DNA from: Pseudomonas frederiksbergensis
Lineage (GTDB): Bacteria; Pseudomonadota; Gammaproteobacteria; Pseudomonadales; Pseudomonadaceae
Length of the DNA stretch: 64,000 nt
Assembly (NCBI RefSeq): GCF_003732705.1
Contig: NZ_MOBR01000043.1
Location: 186,001-250,000, forward strand
Direction of reading: 5' to 3'
Below the pieces are notes generated by a model. It worked only from the letters and a program-made list of their open reading frames with translations, ran no database searches and had not been told where the DNA came from. Shown here one piece after another: positions 16,693 to 26,164 of the stretch (position 1 is its first letter; each line of letters begins with the position of its first letter). Both the position numbers and the translations under genes were made by a program.

Positions 16693-17682
16693 CTATTTCG
16701 GATCCTTTTCTTCTCTTTTACCTTCTTCGGGTGGTATGACTGAAAGCGTTGCAGTGCCGGGGACAATCGCTGTGGTGGTGGAAGAGCTGGATGAACTGGA
16801 TGAACTATCGTCCGGTTGAAAGGTTGATAACGGCTGCCACGCCTGGCTGTCCAACCACTCACTTCCAAGCCTGCTGTTCACCACATCACTCTCAAGAAGC
16901 CCGCATACAAAGCTAATGTCTGCGGTGAGTATCGTAAGTCTCGAAATTAATGCATTGCCTTGACCTGGGTCGTCGCCGATTTTAGTGCCAAAGAGTTCCC
17001 TGAGGATCCGTAGAGTGGCAACTTGAGTAATATTGCCCCTGCCCGTTTTTTTTGCGTAGGTTCCATAATTTATCTTGTAGTGTTTTTCACTGAACAGATA
17101 AATATGTTCGCGTGTAACCATTTCTTCAGCTTGATAGTGGCTGGCTTGATAAAAGCGTGCAAACTTGAGAATGAAGTGGTTTGTGTCCGTTGCTATAAAA
17201 TTGTCGATGTCCGATTGCCATGTGGCTTTAAAATCGGCTAATTTTTTGGCTGGCTTTTTACTGCTACTGCTACTGCTACTGCTACTGCTACTACTGCTGG
17301 ATGTGTCTACGGTTATTGGCTTTGTGCCCAGATAGGCAAAATAGTTCGTGTGAGCCTCTCTTTCAAGTGAGGCTAACTTTGCTTTGTCTACGTTGTTGAC
17401 GTTGGCTCCACTTCCGGTTACTTCTCCAGTGAATGCCATGGTCGGTAGGGGGATTTCGTTTCCAGGGAGCGCAGTAATCCGGGAAAAAGTGATGTCGTGT
17501 TGGTACAAATAGAAGAAAAAGCTCGAGCAGCATTCTTCTAAGACTCTGTTGCCAGCCTCTCTTTTGTCCTGCTCGGTCGCCCCAGGGATTGTGCCGGTTG
17601 GTCTTCGGGATAGGGGGGCAAACCCGTGTTCTTTTATCGAGGCGAGATTACCCTTGTTGGTGACGTGATAGAGATATTCCAT
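16693..17682 (-). CDS. Putative T6SS-associated protein with ADP-ribosyltransferase-like N-terminus and poly-serine tracts
   Basis: A 329-residue protein. The N-terminus LYHVTNKGNLASIKEHGF (residues 4-21) resembles the YH-x-T...NL-x-x-I...G opening of DarT/KptA/PARP-like ADP-ribosyltransferases. A later EHIYLFSEKHYKINYG (about 192-207) could be a second core strand. A run of 14 serines (about 128-141) and another of 9 near residue 290 act as linkers. They are encoded by AGC/AGT repeats. The tail is PEEGKREEKDPK. It lies just after clpV and before the deaminase-like gene, where T6SS cargo is expected. Enzymatic assignment is tentative, and its base composition is more AT-rich than that of the tss genes. 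Confidence 0.55.
   Translation of the reverse strand: MEYLYHVTNKGNLASIKEHGFAPLSRRPTGTIPGATEQDKREAGNRVLEECCSSFFFYLYQHDITFSRITALPGNEIPLPTMAFTGEVTGSGANVNNVDKAKLASLEREAHTNYFAYLGTKPITVDTSSSSSSSSSSSSSSKKPAKKLADFKATWQSDIDNFIATDTNHFILKFARFYQASHYQAEEMVTREHIYLFSEKHYKINYGTYAKKTGRGNITQVATLRILRELFGTKIGDDPGQGNALISRLTILTADISFVCGLLESDVVNSRLGSEWLDSQAWQPLSTFQPDDSSSSSSSSSTTTAIVPGTATLSVIPPEEGKREEKDPK
17236..17305. repeat. AGC/AGT trinucleotide run encoding poly-serine
   Basis: On the minus strand AGC and AGT codons alternate for about 14 triplets inside the ADP-ribosyltransferase-like gene, here written as repeated TACTGC on the plus strand. The core of the run is within 17259-17300. Such tracts change length by slippage in steps of three, keeping the frame. 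Confidence 0.7.
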
Positions 17683-17750
17683 GACCGATCCCGTTGAAGT
17701 AAGTTAATCAACACTCGTTGGTCGGCGTCGTATGTCCATGCTCAGTAAGC

Positions 17751-20294
17751 TCACTCAAGCACCCACTCCGCCAACTTCCCTGTCACCTGCGTCATCAATA
17801 CATTCTCAACATCCCGTGCGCCGGCCGCGCTGCACTTGGCCAACACCGCCTGCACAATCCCTGCATCAAATTCAAACTGCTTGCCAGTCGCCGCCTTATA
17901 CCGGCCACGCAACTTCTCAAGCTTGGCCAACACAATCCCTTCCAGCGTCGCCTCATCCAGCGGCCGATACGCGACCACTGTCATCCGCGCCAAAAACGCC
18001 GGTCTGAACGCTTGCAGCAGCACTTTATGCAACGCCTCGTTAAAGGCATCGGTGCCGAGTTGTGCGACAGGCGTATCCAGCAGCAACTCCGCCCCGACAT
18101 TGCTGGTGGCCAACATCACGGTGTTCTTGAAATCCACCACCAACCCGGTCCCGTCCTCCATCACGCCTTTATCGAACACGTTGTAAAACGCCTCCAGTAC
18201 ATCCGGGTGGGCCTTTTCGATTTCATCCAGCAACACCACCGAATACGGCTTTCGCCGCACGGCTTCGGTGAGCACGCCGCCACTGCCATAACCGACATAA
18301 CCGGGCGGGGCGCCTTTGAGTTGGCTGACGGTGTGGGCTTCCTGGTATTCGGAGAGGTTGATGCTGATCAGGTTGCGTTCGCCGCCGTACAGGGCGTCGG
18401 CCAAGGCGTAAGCGGTTTCGGTTTTGCCCACGCCGGTGGGGCCGACCAGCAGGAACACGCCGACCGGTTTTTGCGGGTCGGTGAGGCCGGCGCGATACGC
18501 CTGCAAACGCTGGGCGATGGTGCCGAGGGCGATGCTTTGACCCATGACCCGTTGGCCCATGCGTTGGCCGAGGGTGCGCACGGCGTGGGCTTCGTCGGCG
18601 AGCATTTTGCCGACCGGGATGCCGGTCCAGCCGGCGATCACGGCGGCGACGGTTTTGGTGTCGACCTGTTCCGGCACCAGTGGATCGTCCTGGCGAATCG
18701 CATCCAGTCCCGCTTCCAGGCGCACCAGTTCGGCGGCCAGGTGATCGATGCGGCTGTCGGTGCCTTCGTCCGGTTTATCGCTGTCGGCGCGTTCGCTCAA
18801 GGCGAGCAGTTCGCGGCGGGTTTCCAGCAGTTCACGCACGGCAACCCGTTCTTCGTTCCAGCGTACTTCCAGTTCGCGGATGGCCTGCACATTGCTGACG
18901 GATTCGCTTTCCAGCAGGGTGATGCGCTCACGGTGATCGAGCCCGGTGGCCTGTTCCCGGCGCAGGCGTTCGACTTCATCCTTGAGGCTGTTCTGACGGT
19001 GCCGCAGGCTTTCCAGCGGCGGCGGCACATCGTGCTGACCGAGGGCGACCCGGGCGCACGCGGTGTCGAGCACGCTGATGGCTTTGTCCGGCAACTGACG
19101 TCCGGAGATGTAGCGATGGGACAGCTTCACGGCTTCGTGAATCGCGGCGTCCAGCACCTGCACACCGTGATGCTGTTCCAGTTTCGCCGCGACACCACGA
19201 AGCATTTCCACGGCGGTGATTTCATCCGGTTCCTCGACTTGCACCAGTTGAAAACGCCTCGCCAATGCCGGGTCTTTCTCGAAATATTTTTTGTACTCCA
19301 GCCAGGTGGTGGCGGCCAAGGTGCGCAACTCGCCTCGGGCCAGGGCCGGTTTCAGCAGGTTGGCGGCATCGCTGCCACCTTCCGCACCACCGGCGCCGAT
19401 CAGGGTGTGGGCTTCGTCGATGAACAAGATGATCGGTTTTTCCGCGTTGCGTACCGCGTCGATCACGCCTTTGAGGCGCTGCTCGAACTCGCCTTTGACC
19501 CCGGCGCCAGCCTGCAACAGTCCGAGATCGAGCACCCGCAAACTGACTTCCTGCAACGACGGTGGCACATCCCCGGCGGCGATGCGCAGGGCCAGGCCTT
19601 CGACCACGGCGGTTTTGCCCACGCCCGGCGCGCCCACCAGGATCGGGTTGTTCTGCCGGCGGCGCAGCAGGATGTCGATGCACTGACGGATTTCGCCGTC
19701 GCGCCCGACGATGGGATCGATGCGCCCGGCGTGGGCGTCGGCGGTCAGATCCTGGGTGTACTGGTCTAGCACTGAATCCTGTTTTGGCGCGGCATGACCG
19801 GCCACGACAGGACGCGCTCCGCCGACGTGCTCGCGAGAGCTTTCAGTCCATTCCAGCAAGTTGCTGCGTAGCGCTTCCCGGGGAATTTTTAGCAGCGATG
19901 AAGCACTGTTGAGCAACAAGCTGCGGCGTTCATCGCGGTCAATCAGCGCCAGCAACAACAGGCCCGAACGAATGCTGTCCAGCCCCAATACGCTGGCCTG
20001 GACCACGGCGTCTTCCAGCAGTCCGGTTGTGTGGGTTGACAGCGCGGGCGTGCGGGTGCTGCCGGATTTGAACAGCTCCAGGGCCTTGTTGATTTCGGCG
20101 GTCAGCGCGTCGCGTTCGAGGCCGAAGCGCGGCAACAGATAGGCGAAGTCACCGCCCTCGATGTCCAGCAACTCCAGCAACAAATGCTCGATTTCGACGT
20201 AATGATGACCCCGTTGCAGGCAGCGTTGCGCGGCCCGTTCCAGGGCGCGGCGGTTGTCCGGGTTGAGGCGCCCGATCAGGCTGGCCAGTTCCAT
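17751..20294 (-). CDS. clpV: T6SS AAA+ ATPase ClpV (TssH)
   Basis: An 847-residue ClpB-type disaggregase that dismantles contracted TssB/TssC sheaths. The N domain starts MELASLIGRLNPDNRRALER. The first Walker A is VGAPGVGKTA (about residues 217-226) and its Walker B is IILFIDEAHTLIGAGG. A coiled middle region follows. The second Walker A is VGPTGVGKTET (about 614-624) and Walker B is VVLLDEIEKAHPDV. The start is the ATG at 20294 with GGAGATCACCTGAAT, two bases after the tssG stop. It is the last tss gene of this arm, followed by the two effector-like genes. Confidence 0.95.
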   Translation of the reverse strand: MELASLIGRLNPDNRRALERAAQRCLQRGHHYVEIEHLLLELLDIEGGDFAYLLPRFGLERDALTAEINKALELFKSGSTRTPALSTHTTGLLEDAVVQASVLGLDSIRSGLLLLALIDRDERRSLLLNSASSLLKIPREALRSNLLEWTESSREHVGGARPVVAGHAAPKQDSVLDQYTQDLTADAHAGRIDPIVGRDGEIRQCIDILLRRRQNNPILVGAPGVGKTAVVEGLALRIAAGDVPPSLQEVSLRVLDLGLLQAGAGVKGEFEQRLKGVIDAVRNAEKPIILFIDEAHTLIGAGGAEGGSDAANLLKPALARGELRTLAATTWLEYKKYFEKDPALARRFQLVQVEEPDEITAVEMLRGVAAKLEQHHGVQVLDAAIHEAVKLSHRYISGRQLPDKAISVLDTACARVALGQHDVPPPLESLRHRQNSLKDEVERLRREQATGLDHRERITLLESESVSNVQAIRELEVRWNEERVAVRELLETRRELLALSERADSDKPDEGTDSRIDHLAAELVRLEAGLDAIRQDDPLVPEQVDTKTVAAVIAGWTGIPVGKMLADEAHAVRTLGQRMGQRVMGQSIALGTIAQRLQAYRAGLTDPQKPVGVFLLVGPTGVGKTETAYALADALYGGERNLISINLSEYQEAHTVSQLKGAPPGYVGYGSGGVLTEAVRRKPYSVVLLDEIEKAHPDVLEAFYNVFDKGVMEDGTGLVVDFKNTVMLATSNVGAELLLDTPVAQLGTDAFNEALHKVLLQAFRPAFLARMTVVAYRPLDEATLEGIVLAKLEKLRGRYKAATGKQFEFDAGIVQAVLAKCSAAGARDVENVLMTQVTGKLAEWVLE

Positions 20295-20296
20295 AT

Positions 20297-21322
20297 TCAG
20301 GTGATCTCCAGCTGGCGAAGGCGGGTTTCGATGCGTTGCACGGCGAGGCTGGTCTGACGTTGCAAGCCGCCGTTCCAGCTCAGCAGCGGCGGTGCTTCGC
20401 GACCCAGTTTCATCGGGCCGGCACCGCGCACCAGCAACACCAGGGTGCAATCCAGATCGGGACCAAAATACAGGGCGCTAAGGCTGGCCAGTGCCGGGTA
20501 GGATTCGCCGTCCGGCAAAAATTTTGCGGCTTGGGCCGAGGACAAAGGACCGAGCGTCAGGCGATAACCTGCGTGCTCATCCCAGACCCGAGTGCCGGCC
20601 ACCGCTGTGCGACCCAGTTGCAGATTGCGGCCGCCCGGGATCATGCGACTGCGACTGGCGGGCGGGATCTCGCGCCAGGCGCCTTCATAGGCGCTGAGTT
20701 CCACCGGCAGTTCGAAGTGTTCGCGCACCACAGCGGCGAAGCCGGCGAGTGAGCGGCGGCCGTCGGCGAACAACGCGCTGCACGCCAACACCGCGGAGTC
20801 GGGCATGGCCCCGCGTTCCTGCAAAGCCTTGGGCAGCAGCCCGGTCAACGCGCGCAATTGCGCCTGAACCGGCGAAGCACCGGGAACCGTGAAGCCCACG
20901 GCAATCCGGTGTTTGCGCATCACTTTGTACAACAGGCTCAGCAGGCGATGCTGGAACAGATCGAGGAATTCGGCCGGCGCATAGTCCTTGGCCCGGGCCC
21001 GTTGTTGCAGCCATTCCTGATAAGCGTAGGGCAGGGGGCCGTCCGGCCCACCGAGGCCAAACACCGGGGTGCTGAGGGTCGGTTGTTCGCCGGTTTGCTG
21101 AGTCAGGCTTTCGATTTCGCTGGCGGCGAACAGCGGCGTCAACGGTCCGCGCAGGCGAATGGCTTCGGCTTGGGGCGAGGTGCCGCTGCCCAGGGATTCG
21201 GCCTGCGGGTGTTCCCGTTCCAGCAGCAACAAGGCCTGTAAAAGCTCAAATGCTTGTGGATCACGCCGCAGTTTTTCACTCAGGTTCAGAGGGACAGCGG
21301 CATTCCAGCTTGGGGTTGCCAT
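20297..21322 (-). CDS. tssG: T6SS baseplate protein TssG
   Basis: A 341-residue TssG-family protein (MATPSWNAAVPLNLSEKLRR; typical FELLQALLLLEREHP, IRLRGPLTPLFAASEIESLT and FLDLFQHRLLSLLYKVMRKH). It forms the baseplate wedge with TssF, TssE and TssK. The start is the ATG at 21322 after GGAGGTGAAAAC, inside the last codons of tssF, so the two are translationally coupled. No unusual features were seen. Confidence 0.95.
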   Translation of the reverse strand: MATPSWNAAVPLNLSEKLRRDPQAFELLQALLLLEREHPQAESLGSGTSPQAEAIRLRGPLTPLFAASEIESLTQQTGEQPTLSTPVFGLGGPDGPLPYAYQEWLQQRARAKDYAPAEFLDLFQHRLLSLLYKVMRKHRIAVGFTVPGASPVQAQLRALTGLLPKALQERGAMPDSAVLACSALFADGRRSLAGFAAVVREHFELPVELSAYEGAWREIPPASRSRMIPGGRNLQLGRTAVAGTRVWDEHAGYRLTLGPLSSAQAAKFLPDGESYPALASLSALYFGPDLDCTLVLLVRGAGPMKLGREAPPLLSWNGGLQRQTSLAVQRIETRLRQLEIT

Positions 21323-23079
21323 GTTTTCACCTCCTTGTCTGACTGGACCAACACCGTGCGCACAAAGCGGTTAGCCGTGGCATACAGGGAAAAGAATTGC
21401 GCCAGCACGGCCGAAAACAACACCGCGCTGCTGCCGACAAAATGCTGCGCATCGAGTTGTAATTGCACTTCCAACCCATTGCGCCAACCGCGCCAGGCGT
21501 CTTCGCCGACATGGCCGATCACTCGCTCACACGAAAGACTCAGCAAGCCTTCGATCTGCCGTAAAGCGCTGGCCTCGTCCCGCAGATTGTGCAGTTGCAG
21601 GATTTCCTTCAGCGCGTCCAGCGCCTGGGGTCCTTCGACCAGAGAGAGATGATTGAGGGTCAGTTGCGACACCAGCCGCCAGCGCGATTCACCGTCCAGT
21701 CGCGGCAGGCTCTGCGGGCTCGGCGGGTTGCGTAATCGCGCCGAGGCCACCGGCCCCGGCCGCTCAAACCCCAGCGGTGTTCCGGCGCTTAGGCTTTGCG
21801 CCAGGTGTCGATTGGTGCACAGCAGTTCGGCGGTGAGGCTGAATTCGACGAACTCCGAGAGCGGGTCGAGCCGGGTGTCGACCAGGCTGAGCATCAGGTC
21901 GGTGCCCAGCCGATTTGGGGTCATGCCGCTGACCCGTCGCGCATGCCAGTAGCACTGTTTTTCGCCGCCGCCGTGCTGGCTGCCGTAATAGGCCGGCACC
22001 CGTTGCACGCCTTGGCGGGTCGTGGCGCGCACCCCCCGGATGCTGTGGATCTCGACGCTGTTTTCCCGGTGGCTGTCGGCGATCAAGCGGTATTCACTGC
22101 GAGTACCGTCCGGACGCAAGGGCTCGGAGGTGCGCGGGAACAGGTTGATCACCGGCGCACAACCAAGGGCGATATCGCTGGCCTGAAGGTGCATGCGACT
22201 GGTGGGCGGACGGTCGAAGACGACGTACACAAACAGCGCTTGGCTGTCGCTGCTGGCGCCGGCCAGTGGCAGGTCGAAGAAGTTGAATTTATCCGGGAAG
22301 GCGAAGTACTCGGCGAGCAGGCGCATGCCTGGATGCACGCCGTCTTCGTCCGGCAACAACACTTCATCACTGGCAAACCCGACAATCTGCGGCAGCCCCG
22401 CCAACACTTTTGGCACGCTGCCCGCCGGCCCGGCCAGCACCTTCACGGCATGGGCGCCGAGCAGGTCATACAGGCAGGCGTTGATCACCGGGGACGCGGC
22501 CAAATGGATGCGCAGATGCTGGATGCTCAACTCCGACCACTGGCTTTCACCCAGGCAACGCAGACTCAGGCGCAACGCCGAACGGGCCTGGGGCACACCG
22601 GTCAGGGCCTGGGCTTCATCGCTGCCCAGCAGCAAGGCTTCATTGATTTCCACCGGCCACAATCGCACGGCGGCGCTGGTGCGAAAGTGGATGCTTTCGC
22701 CCTTGCTGGTGGTGACGAACAGCGGCGTGTCCCGTGGCAAGGGATAACCACCCGCGATGTTGCCTTTGCTCGGGTCCGGCTGGAATTGCACGATCGCGCA
22801 GGACGGCAGCGGACGCATGGCCAACGGGTAAAGTTGTTCCAGCAAGGCATCGCTGAATTCGGCGTAGTCGTCATCCAGGCGCCGTTGCAGGCGCGCCGCC
22901 AGCAGCGCAAAGCCTTCCAGCAAGCGTTCGACGTGCGGGTCGGGGCATTCGCCGGGGGACAGTTCCAGGCGCCGGGCAACCTTGGGATAGCGCTCGGCGA
23001 AAATGCTTCCGGCATGCCGCAGCCAGGTCAGCTCGCGTTGGTAGTAGTCGAGCAGTTGCGGGTCAATCGAGTCGCTCAT
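21286..23079 (-). CDS. tssF: T6SS baseplate protein TssF
   Basis: A 597-residue TssF. The hallmark opening LLDYYQRELTWLRHAGSIFA, then YPKVARRLEL and DPHVERLLEGFALLAARLQRR, is clear. The start is the ATG at 23079, inside the end of tssE; longer in-frame starts to 23118 would overlap tssE more. The 3' end overlaps tssG by 37 bp. It is a component of the wedge complex. Confidence 0.95.
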   Translation of the reverse strand: MSDSIDPQLLDYYQRELTWLRHAGSIFAERYPKVARRLELSPGECPDPHVERLLEGFALLAARLQRRLDDDYAEFSDALLEQLYPLAMRPLPSCAIVQFQPDPSKGNIAGGYPLPRDTPLFVTTSKGESIHFRTSAAVRLWPVEINEALLLGSDEAQALTGVPQARSALRLSLRCLGESQWSELSIQHLRIHLAASPVINACLYDLLGAHAVKVLAGPAGSVPKVLAGLPQIVGFASDEVLLPDEDGVHPGMRLLAEYFAFPDKFNFFDLPLAGASSDSQALFVYVVFDRPPTSRMHLQASDIALGCAPVINLFPRTSEPLRPDGTRSEYRLIADSHRENSVEIHSIRGVRATTRQGVQRVPAYYGSQHGGGEKQCYWHARRVSGMTPNRLGTDLMLSLVDTRLDPLSEFVEFSLTAELLCTNRHLAQSLSAGTPLGFERPGPVASARLRNPPSPQSLPRLDGESRWRLVSQLTLNHLSLVEGPQALDALKEILQLHNLRDEASALRQIEGLLSLSCERVIGHVGEDAWRGWRNGLEVQLQLDAQHFVGSSAVLFSAVLAQFFSLYATANRFVRTVLVQSDKEVKTWQPQAGMPLSL

Positions 23080-23506
23080 GACGTACCTCAAGGCCATCGC
23101 TGGCCTTCTCGATGACAAACGCCACGGGCCAGTGCTGCTGGCCGCTGCGCAATTCGCCCAGCAGACGAATGCTCAGTTGCTGCGGCTGACCGGGGACTGG
23201 ATTGACCTGAACCTCGCCCAGTTTCAGGCGCGGTTCGAAATGGGTGATGGCCTCGCGCACTTCCCGCGCCAACTGACGACGGTCATCGCTGCGCTGCTGT
23301 TGCAGGGCGGTCCAGTCAGCGATGCCGTAGTCGAGAATGCTCGGCGGGGAGGTCAGCGGGCGTTGGCCGCGTCGGGTGTTGAACAGGCGCAGCAACTCCG
23401 CTTGTACCGAGTCGAGCAAGTCCTGGCGATCGAACACTTGCACAGTGTCGGCCTCGCTTGAGGTGAGACGCTCGAACAACGGTGGGAGGATGCCGGTGCC
23501 TGCCAT
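23063..23506 (-). CDS. tssE: T6SS baseplate protein TssE (gp25-like)
   Basis: A 147-residue gp25-like protein. LFERLTSSEADTV is followed by IRRDL-type elements: ELLRLFNTRRGQRPLTSPPS, LDYGIADW and REVREAITHFEPRLKLGEVQ. It initiates sheath assembly on the baseplate. It lies 15 bp after hcp and its 3' end overlaps tssF, consistent with a single operon. Confidence 0.93.
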   Translation of the reverse strand: MAGTGILPPLFERLTSSEADTVQVFDRQDLLDSVQAELLRLFNTRRGQRPLTSPPSILDYGIADWTALQQQRSDDRRQLAREVREAITHFEPRLKLGEVQVNPVPGQPQQLSIRLLGELRSGQQHWPVAFVIEKASDGLEVRHERLD

Positions 23507-23521
23507 GGCCGACGCGCCCGC

Positions 23522-24019
23522 TTACTTGACGAGCTTGTTGGCGGCCATGTCCCAGGTCGAGGCGGCCGTGCCTTCCTTGGTACCGTCGTCTTTCTGGGCG
23601 GTGAGTTCCCATTTGATCTTGGTGAAGTTCAGGGAAATGGTTTCCACCGGTTTGCCACCCGTGCCGCCACTGACGCTGACGTTGGACAGCACCACGTTGG
23701 TCAGGGTGTAGATGATGAACGGCATCAACTTGCCGCTGCCTTCGGCGGCGTTACGGCCGATGGTGATCTTGGCTTCGGGGATCGGTTTGCCTGCGCAGCA
23801 GTATTCGTTGAGGGACGGCGTTGAGCTGTCGACGAATTTGGTCAGGGTAAACTCGCCGATGTGCGGCTTGCCCGAGGTCCGTTCCGAGTTGCTGACGTCG
23901 TTGGTCACCTGCATGGCCACGTTGTGGCTGTAGGACATGACTTCGATTTTGTCCTTGTAGCCCTCGAGCAGGCTGTCGCCTTTGATGTCGCCGCCGAGGT
24001 CGAGAATAATTGCATCCAT
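23522..24019 (-). CDS. hcp: T6SS tube protein Hcp (TssD)
   Basis: A 165-residue Hcp. MDAIILDLGGDIKGDS, the central SGKPHIGEFTLTKFVDSSTP and SLNFTKIKWELTAQ follow the family pattern. Hexameric rings form the inner tube and can carry small effectors. The start is the ATG at 24019 with AGGAGTTTCATGCG upstream. It lies between tssC and tssE, with a GC-rich hairpin in the gap before it. Confidence 0.93.
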   Translation of the reverse strand: MDAIILDLGGDIKGDSLLEGYKDKIEVMSYSHNVAMQVTNDVSNSERTSGKPHIGEFTLTKFVDSSTPSLNEYCCAGKPIPEAKITIGRNAAEGSGKLMPFIIYTLTNVVLSNVSVSGGTGGKPVETISLNFTKIKWELTAQKDDGTKEGTAASTWDMAANKLVK

Positions 24020-24062
24020 CGCATGAAACTCCTGAAGGTTATCGCGCTAGATAAACGGAGAA

Positions 24063-24086
24063 CTCCCGCCGGGTTGGCCGGCGAGA
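24063..24086 (-). other. GC-rich hairpin between tssC and hcp
   Basis: On the minus strand CTCTCGCCGG, loop CCAAC, CCGGCGGGAG forms a stable stem in the 77-bp gap between the tssC stop and the hcp start. It is followed by only a weak T-rich stretch. It could attenuate read-through or stabilise a separate hcp transcript. Confidence 0.5.
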
Positions 24087-24096
24087 GTGAAGCAGG

Positions 24097-25578
24097 TCAG
24101 GCAGCTACCGGTGGCGGCAGGGTGGCGACCAGGCGGATCGACGCGGTCAGTTCTTCGAGCTGGAAGTGCGGTCGCAGGAACACCGTGGCCTTGTAGGCAC
24201 CGGGCTTGCCGGCGACTTCGGTCACGTCCACCCGGGCTTCTCGCAACGGGTACTGCGCCTTGATCTCTTGCGGCGCGTTGTCGTTGATCAGCACGTAGTC
24301 GGCGATCCAGTTGTTGAGGTAGGTCTGCACGTTGTCGCGGGTCATGAAACTGCCGACCTTGTCGCGCATGATCACCTTCAGGTAATGCGCGAAGCGAGAT
24401 GCGGCGAGCACGTACGGCAACATCGCCGAAATCCGCGCGTTGGCATTGGCTTCGTTGGTGTTGTAGAGCTTGGACTTGTTGGTGGTCTGGCCACCGAAGA
24501 ACACCGCGACGTCGCTGTTTTTCTTGTGGCACAAAGCGATGAAGCCAAGGTCGTTGAGCTCTTTTTCCCGGCGGTCGGTGATCGCCACTTCGGTCGGGCA
24601 TTTGAGCGACAGGTCGCCGGAACTGGTGCGGAAGGTATGCGCCGGCAGACCTTCGACCGCGCCGCCGCCTTCAGCGCCGCGAATCGCCGCGCACCAGCCG
24701 TACTTGGCGAAGGCTTCGGTGATGCGTTGCGACAAGGCCCACGCGGCGTTGCCCCACAGGTATTTGCTGTGATCGCTGCCGTTGACGTCTTCAATGTAGG
24801 TAATGCCTTCCACCGGCGACGTTTCCGGGCCGTACGGCAGGCGCAGCAGGAAGTGCGGCAACACCAGCGACACGTAGCGTGAATCTTCGCTTTCGCGGAA
24901 GGAGCGCCATTTGATCAGCTCCTGGCTCTCAAAGACTTTCGACAGGTCACGCGGCACCGCCAGTTCGGTGAAGCTGTTCATGTCGAACAGCCGTGGGCTG
25001 GCGGCGGCAATGAACGGCGCGTGTGCAGCGGCGGCGACGTTCGACAGTTTCTCCAGCAGACCGATGTCCTGCGGGTGCCGGCCGAAGGTGTAGTCACCCA
25101 CCAGCAGACTGAACGGGTGGCCGCCGAAGGTGCCGTATTCTTCTTCGTAGATCTTTTTGAACAGCGCGCTCTGGTCGAACTCGACGGCTTTCTCCAGGTC
25201 GTTTTGCAGCTCTTTCTGGGTCACGTTGAGCAGGCGCAGTTTGAGCCGGGAACTGGTCTCGGTGTTTTGCACCAGCAGGTGCAAGCCACGCCAGGAGGCT
25301 TCGAGTTTTTGCATCTCGGGGTGGTGCAGCACTTCGTTGAGTTGCGCGCTGATCAGCTTGTCGATCTTGCTGATGCGGTCGTTGATCATCGCCACGGTGT
25401 CCTTGTCGATGGCCATGCCTTCGTCGAGTACCTGGGTGGCGAATTCCGCGAGCATGTCGCGGGCATAGTCTTGCTGGCTGTCGTCATGGGCCATGCGGCC
25501 TTCGGCGATGATCCGGTCTAGCAGGGACAGGCTTTCTGTGGTGCTTTCACTGGTTTTGGCGGCGGCTGAAGCGGGCAT
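24097..25578 (-). CDS. tssC: T6SS sheath large subunit TssC
   Basis: A 493-residue TssC/VipB. Signature stretches include LEASWRGLHLLVQNTETSSR, FSLLVGDYTFGRHPQDI, PFIAAASPRLF and the C-terminal ISAMLPYVLAASRFAHYLKV, where the ClpV-resistant sheath core contacts TssB. The start is the ATG at 25578 with AGGGAGAAGTCGCC. It is 28 bp downstream of tssB. The length is normal for the family. Confidence 0.95.
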   Translation of the reverse strand: MPASAAAKTSESTTESLSLLDRIIAEGRMAHDDSQQDYARDMLAEFATQVLDEGMAIDKDTVAMINDRISKIDKLISAQLNEVLHHPEMQKLEASWRGLHLLVQNTETSSRLKLRLLNVTQKELQNDLEKAVEFDQSALFKKIYEEEYGTFGGHPFSLLVGDYTFGRHPQDIGLLEKLSNVAAAAHAPFIAAASPRLFDMNSFTELAVPRDLSKVFESQELIKWRSFRESEDSRYVSLVLPHFLLRLPYGPETSPVEGITYIEDVNGSDHSKYLWGNAAWALSQRITEAFAKYGWCAAIRGAEGGGAVEGLPAHTFRTSSGDLSLKCPTEVAITDRREKELNDLGFIALCHKKNSDVAVFFGGQTTNKSKLYNTNEANANARISAMLPYVLAASRFAHYLKVIMRDKVGSFMTRDNVQTYLNNWIADYVLINDNAPQEIKAQYPLREARVDVTEVAGKPGAYKATVFLRPHFQLEELTASIRLVATLPPPVAA

Positions 25579-25606
25579 GGCGACTTCTCCCTAAGTGAAT
25601 GATTGA

Positions 25607-26164
25607 TCAGGCTTGCGGTTCGGCCGGTGCTTCACTGTCGCCCGCAGCGGCGGGAGCAGCGGGAGCAGCGGTGTCCGGACGCGCAGACTTGATCTCTTGC
25701 AGGCCCTCGGTGTTGGCGATGACATCGCGCAACAGCTTGTCCAGATCATCGTTGCCGTCGAGCTTGGTCAGCAGGTCGCGCAGACGCTGGCGGGCTTCGA
25801 ACAAGCGCCGTAGCGGGGTGATTTGCTCGACCACTTTCACCGGATCGAAGTCGTCGATGTGCTTGAAGTTGAGCTCGATGTTGAGCTTGCTGTCATCGCC
25901 GGTAAGGGTGTTGGTGACCTGCAAGGTGGCGCGGGGAGCAATCGAGGCGAGCACTTCGTTGAAATTGTCGCGGTCGATCTCGGTGAAGCGTCGTTCTGTC
26001 AGCTTGGGAAGGGCGTTGAGGGGTTTGCCGGAAAGGTCGGCGAGAATGCCCACCACCAGCGGCAACTCTTTTTTCTCGATGGCGTTGCCGATTTCGACGT
26101 CGTAGGTGATTTGCACCCTCGGTGGGCGAACCCGGTCGAGTTTGTGCTGAGTACTTTCTGCCAT
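25607..26164 (-). CDS. tssB: T6SS sheath small subunit TssB
   Basis: A 185-residue TssB/VipA. PPRVQITYDVEIGNAIEKKE, LPLVVGILADLSG, and FTEIDRDNFNEVL are diagnostic. The start is the ATG at 26164, MAESTQHKLDRVRPP, with CGGAGTCATCCAAC. In-frame sequence further upstream lacks homologous character. It is the first gene of the leftward tss operon, with its promoter in the 205-bp divergent gap to tssJ. Confidence 0.95.
   Translation of the reverse strand: MAESTQHKLDRVRPPRVQITYDVEIGNAIEKKELPLVVGILADLSGKPLNALPKLTERRFTEIDRDNFNEVLASIAPRATLQVTNTLTGDDSKLNIELNFKHIDDFDPVKVVEQITPLRRLFEARQRLRDLLTKLDGNDDLDKLLRDVIANTEGLQEIKSARPDTAAPAAPAAAGDSEAPAEPQA

Noticed and set aside
17718..19769. A 683-residue reading frame on the plus strand
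   Set aside because: It is antisense to clpV and shows no recognisable protein pattern.
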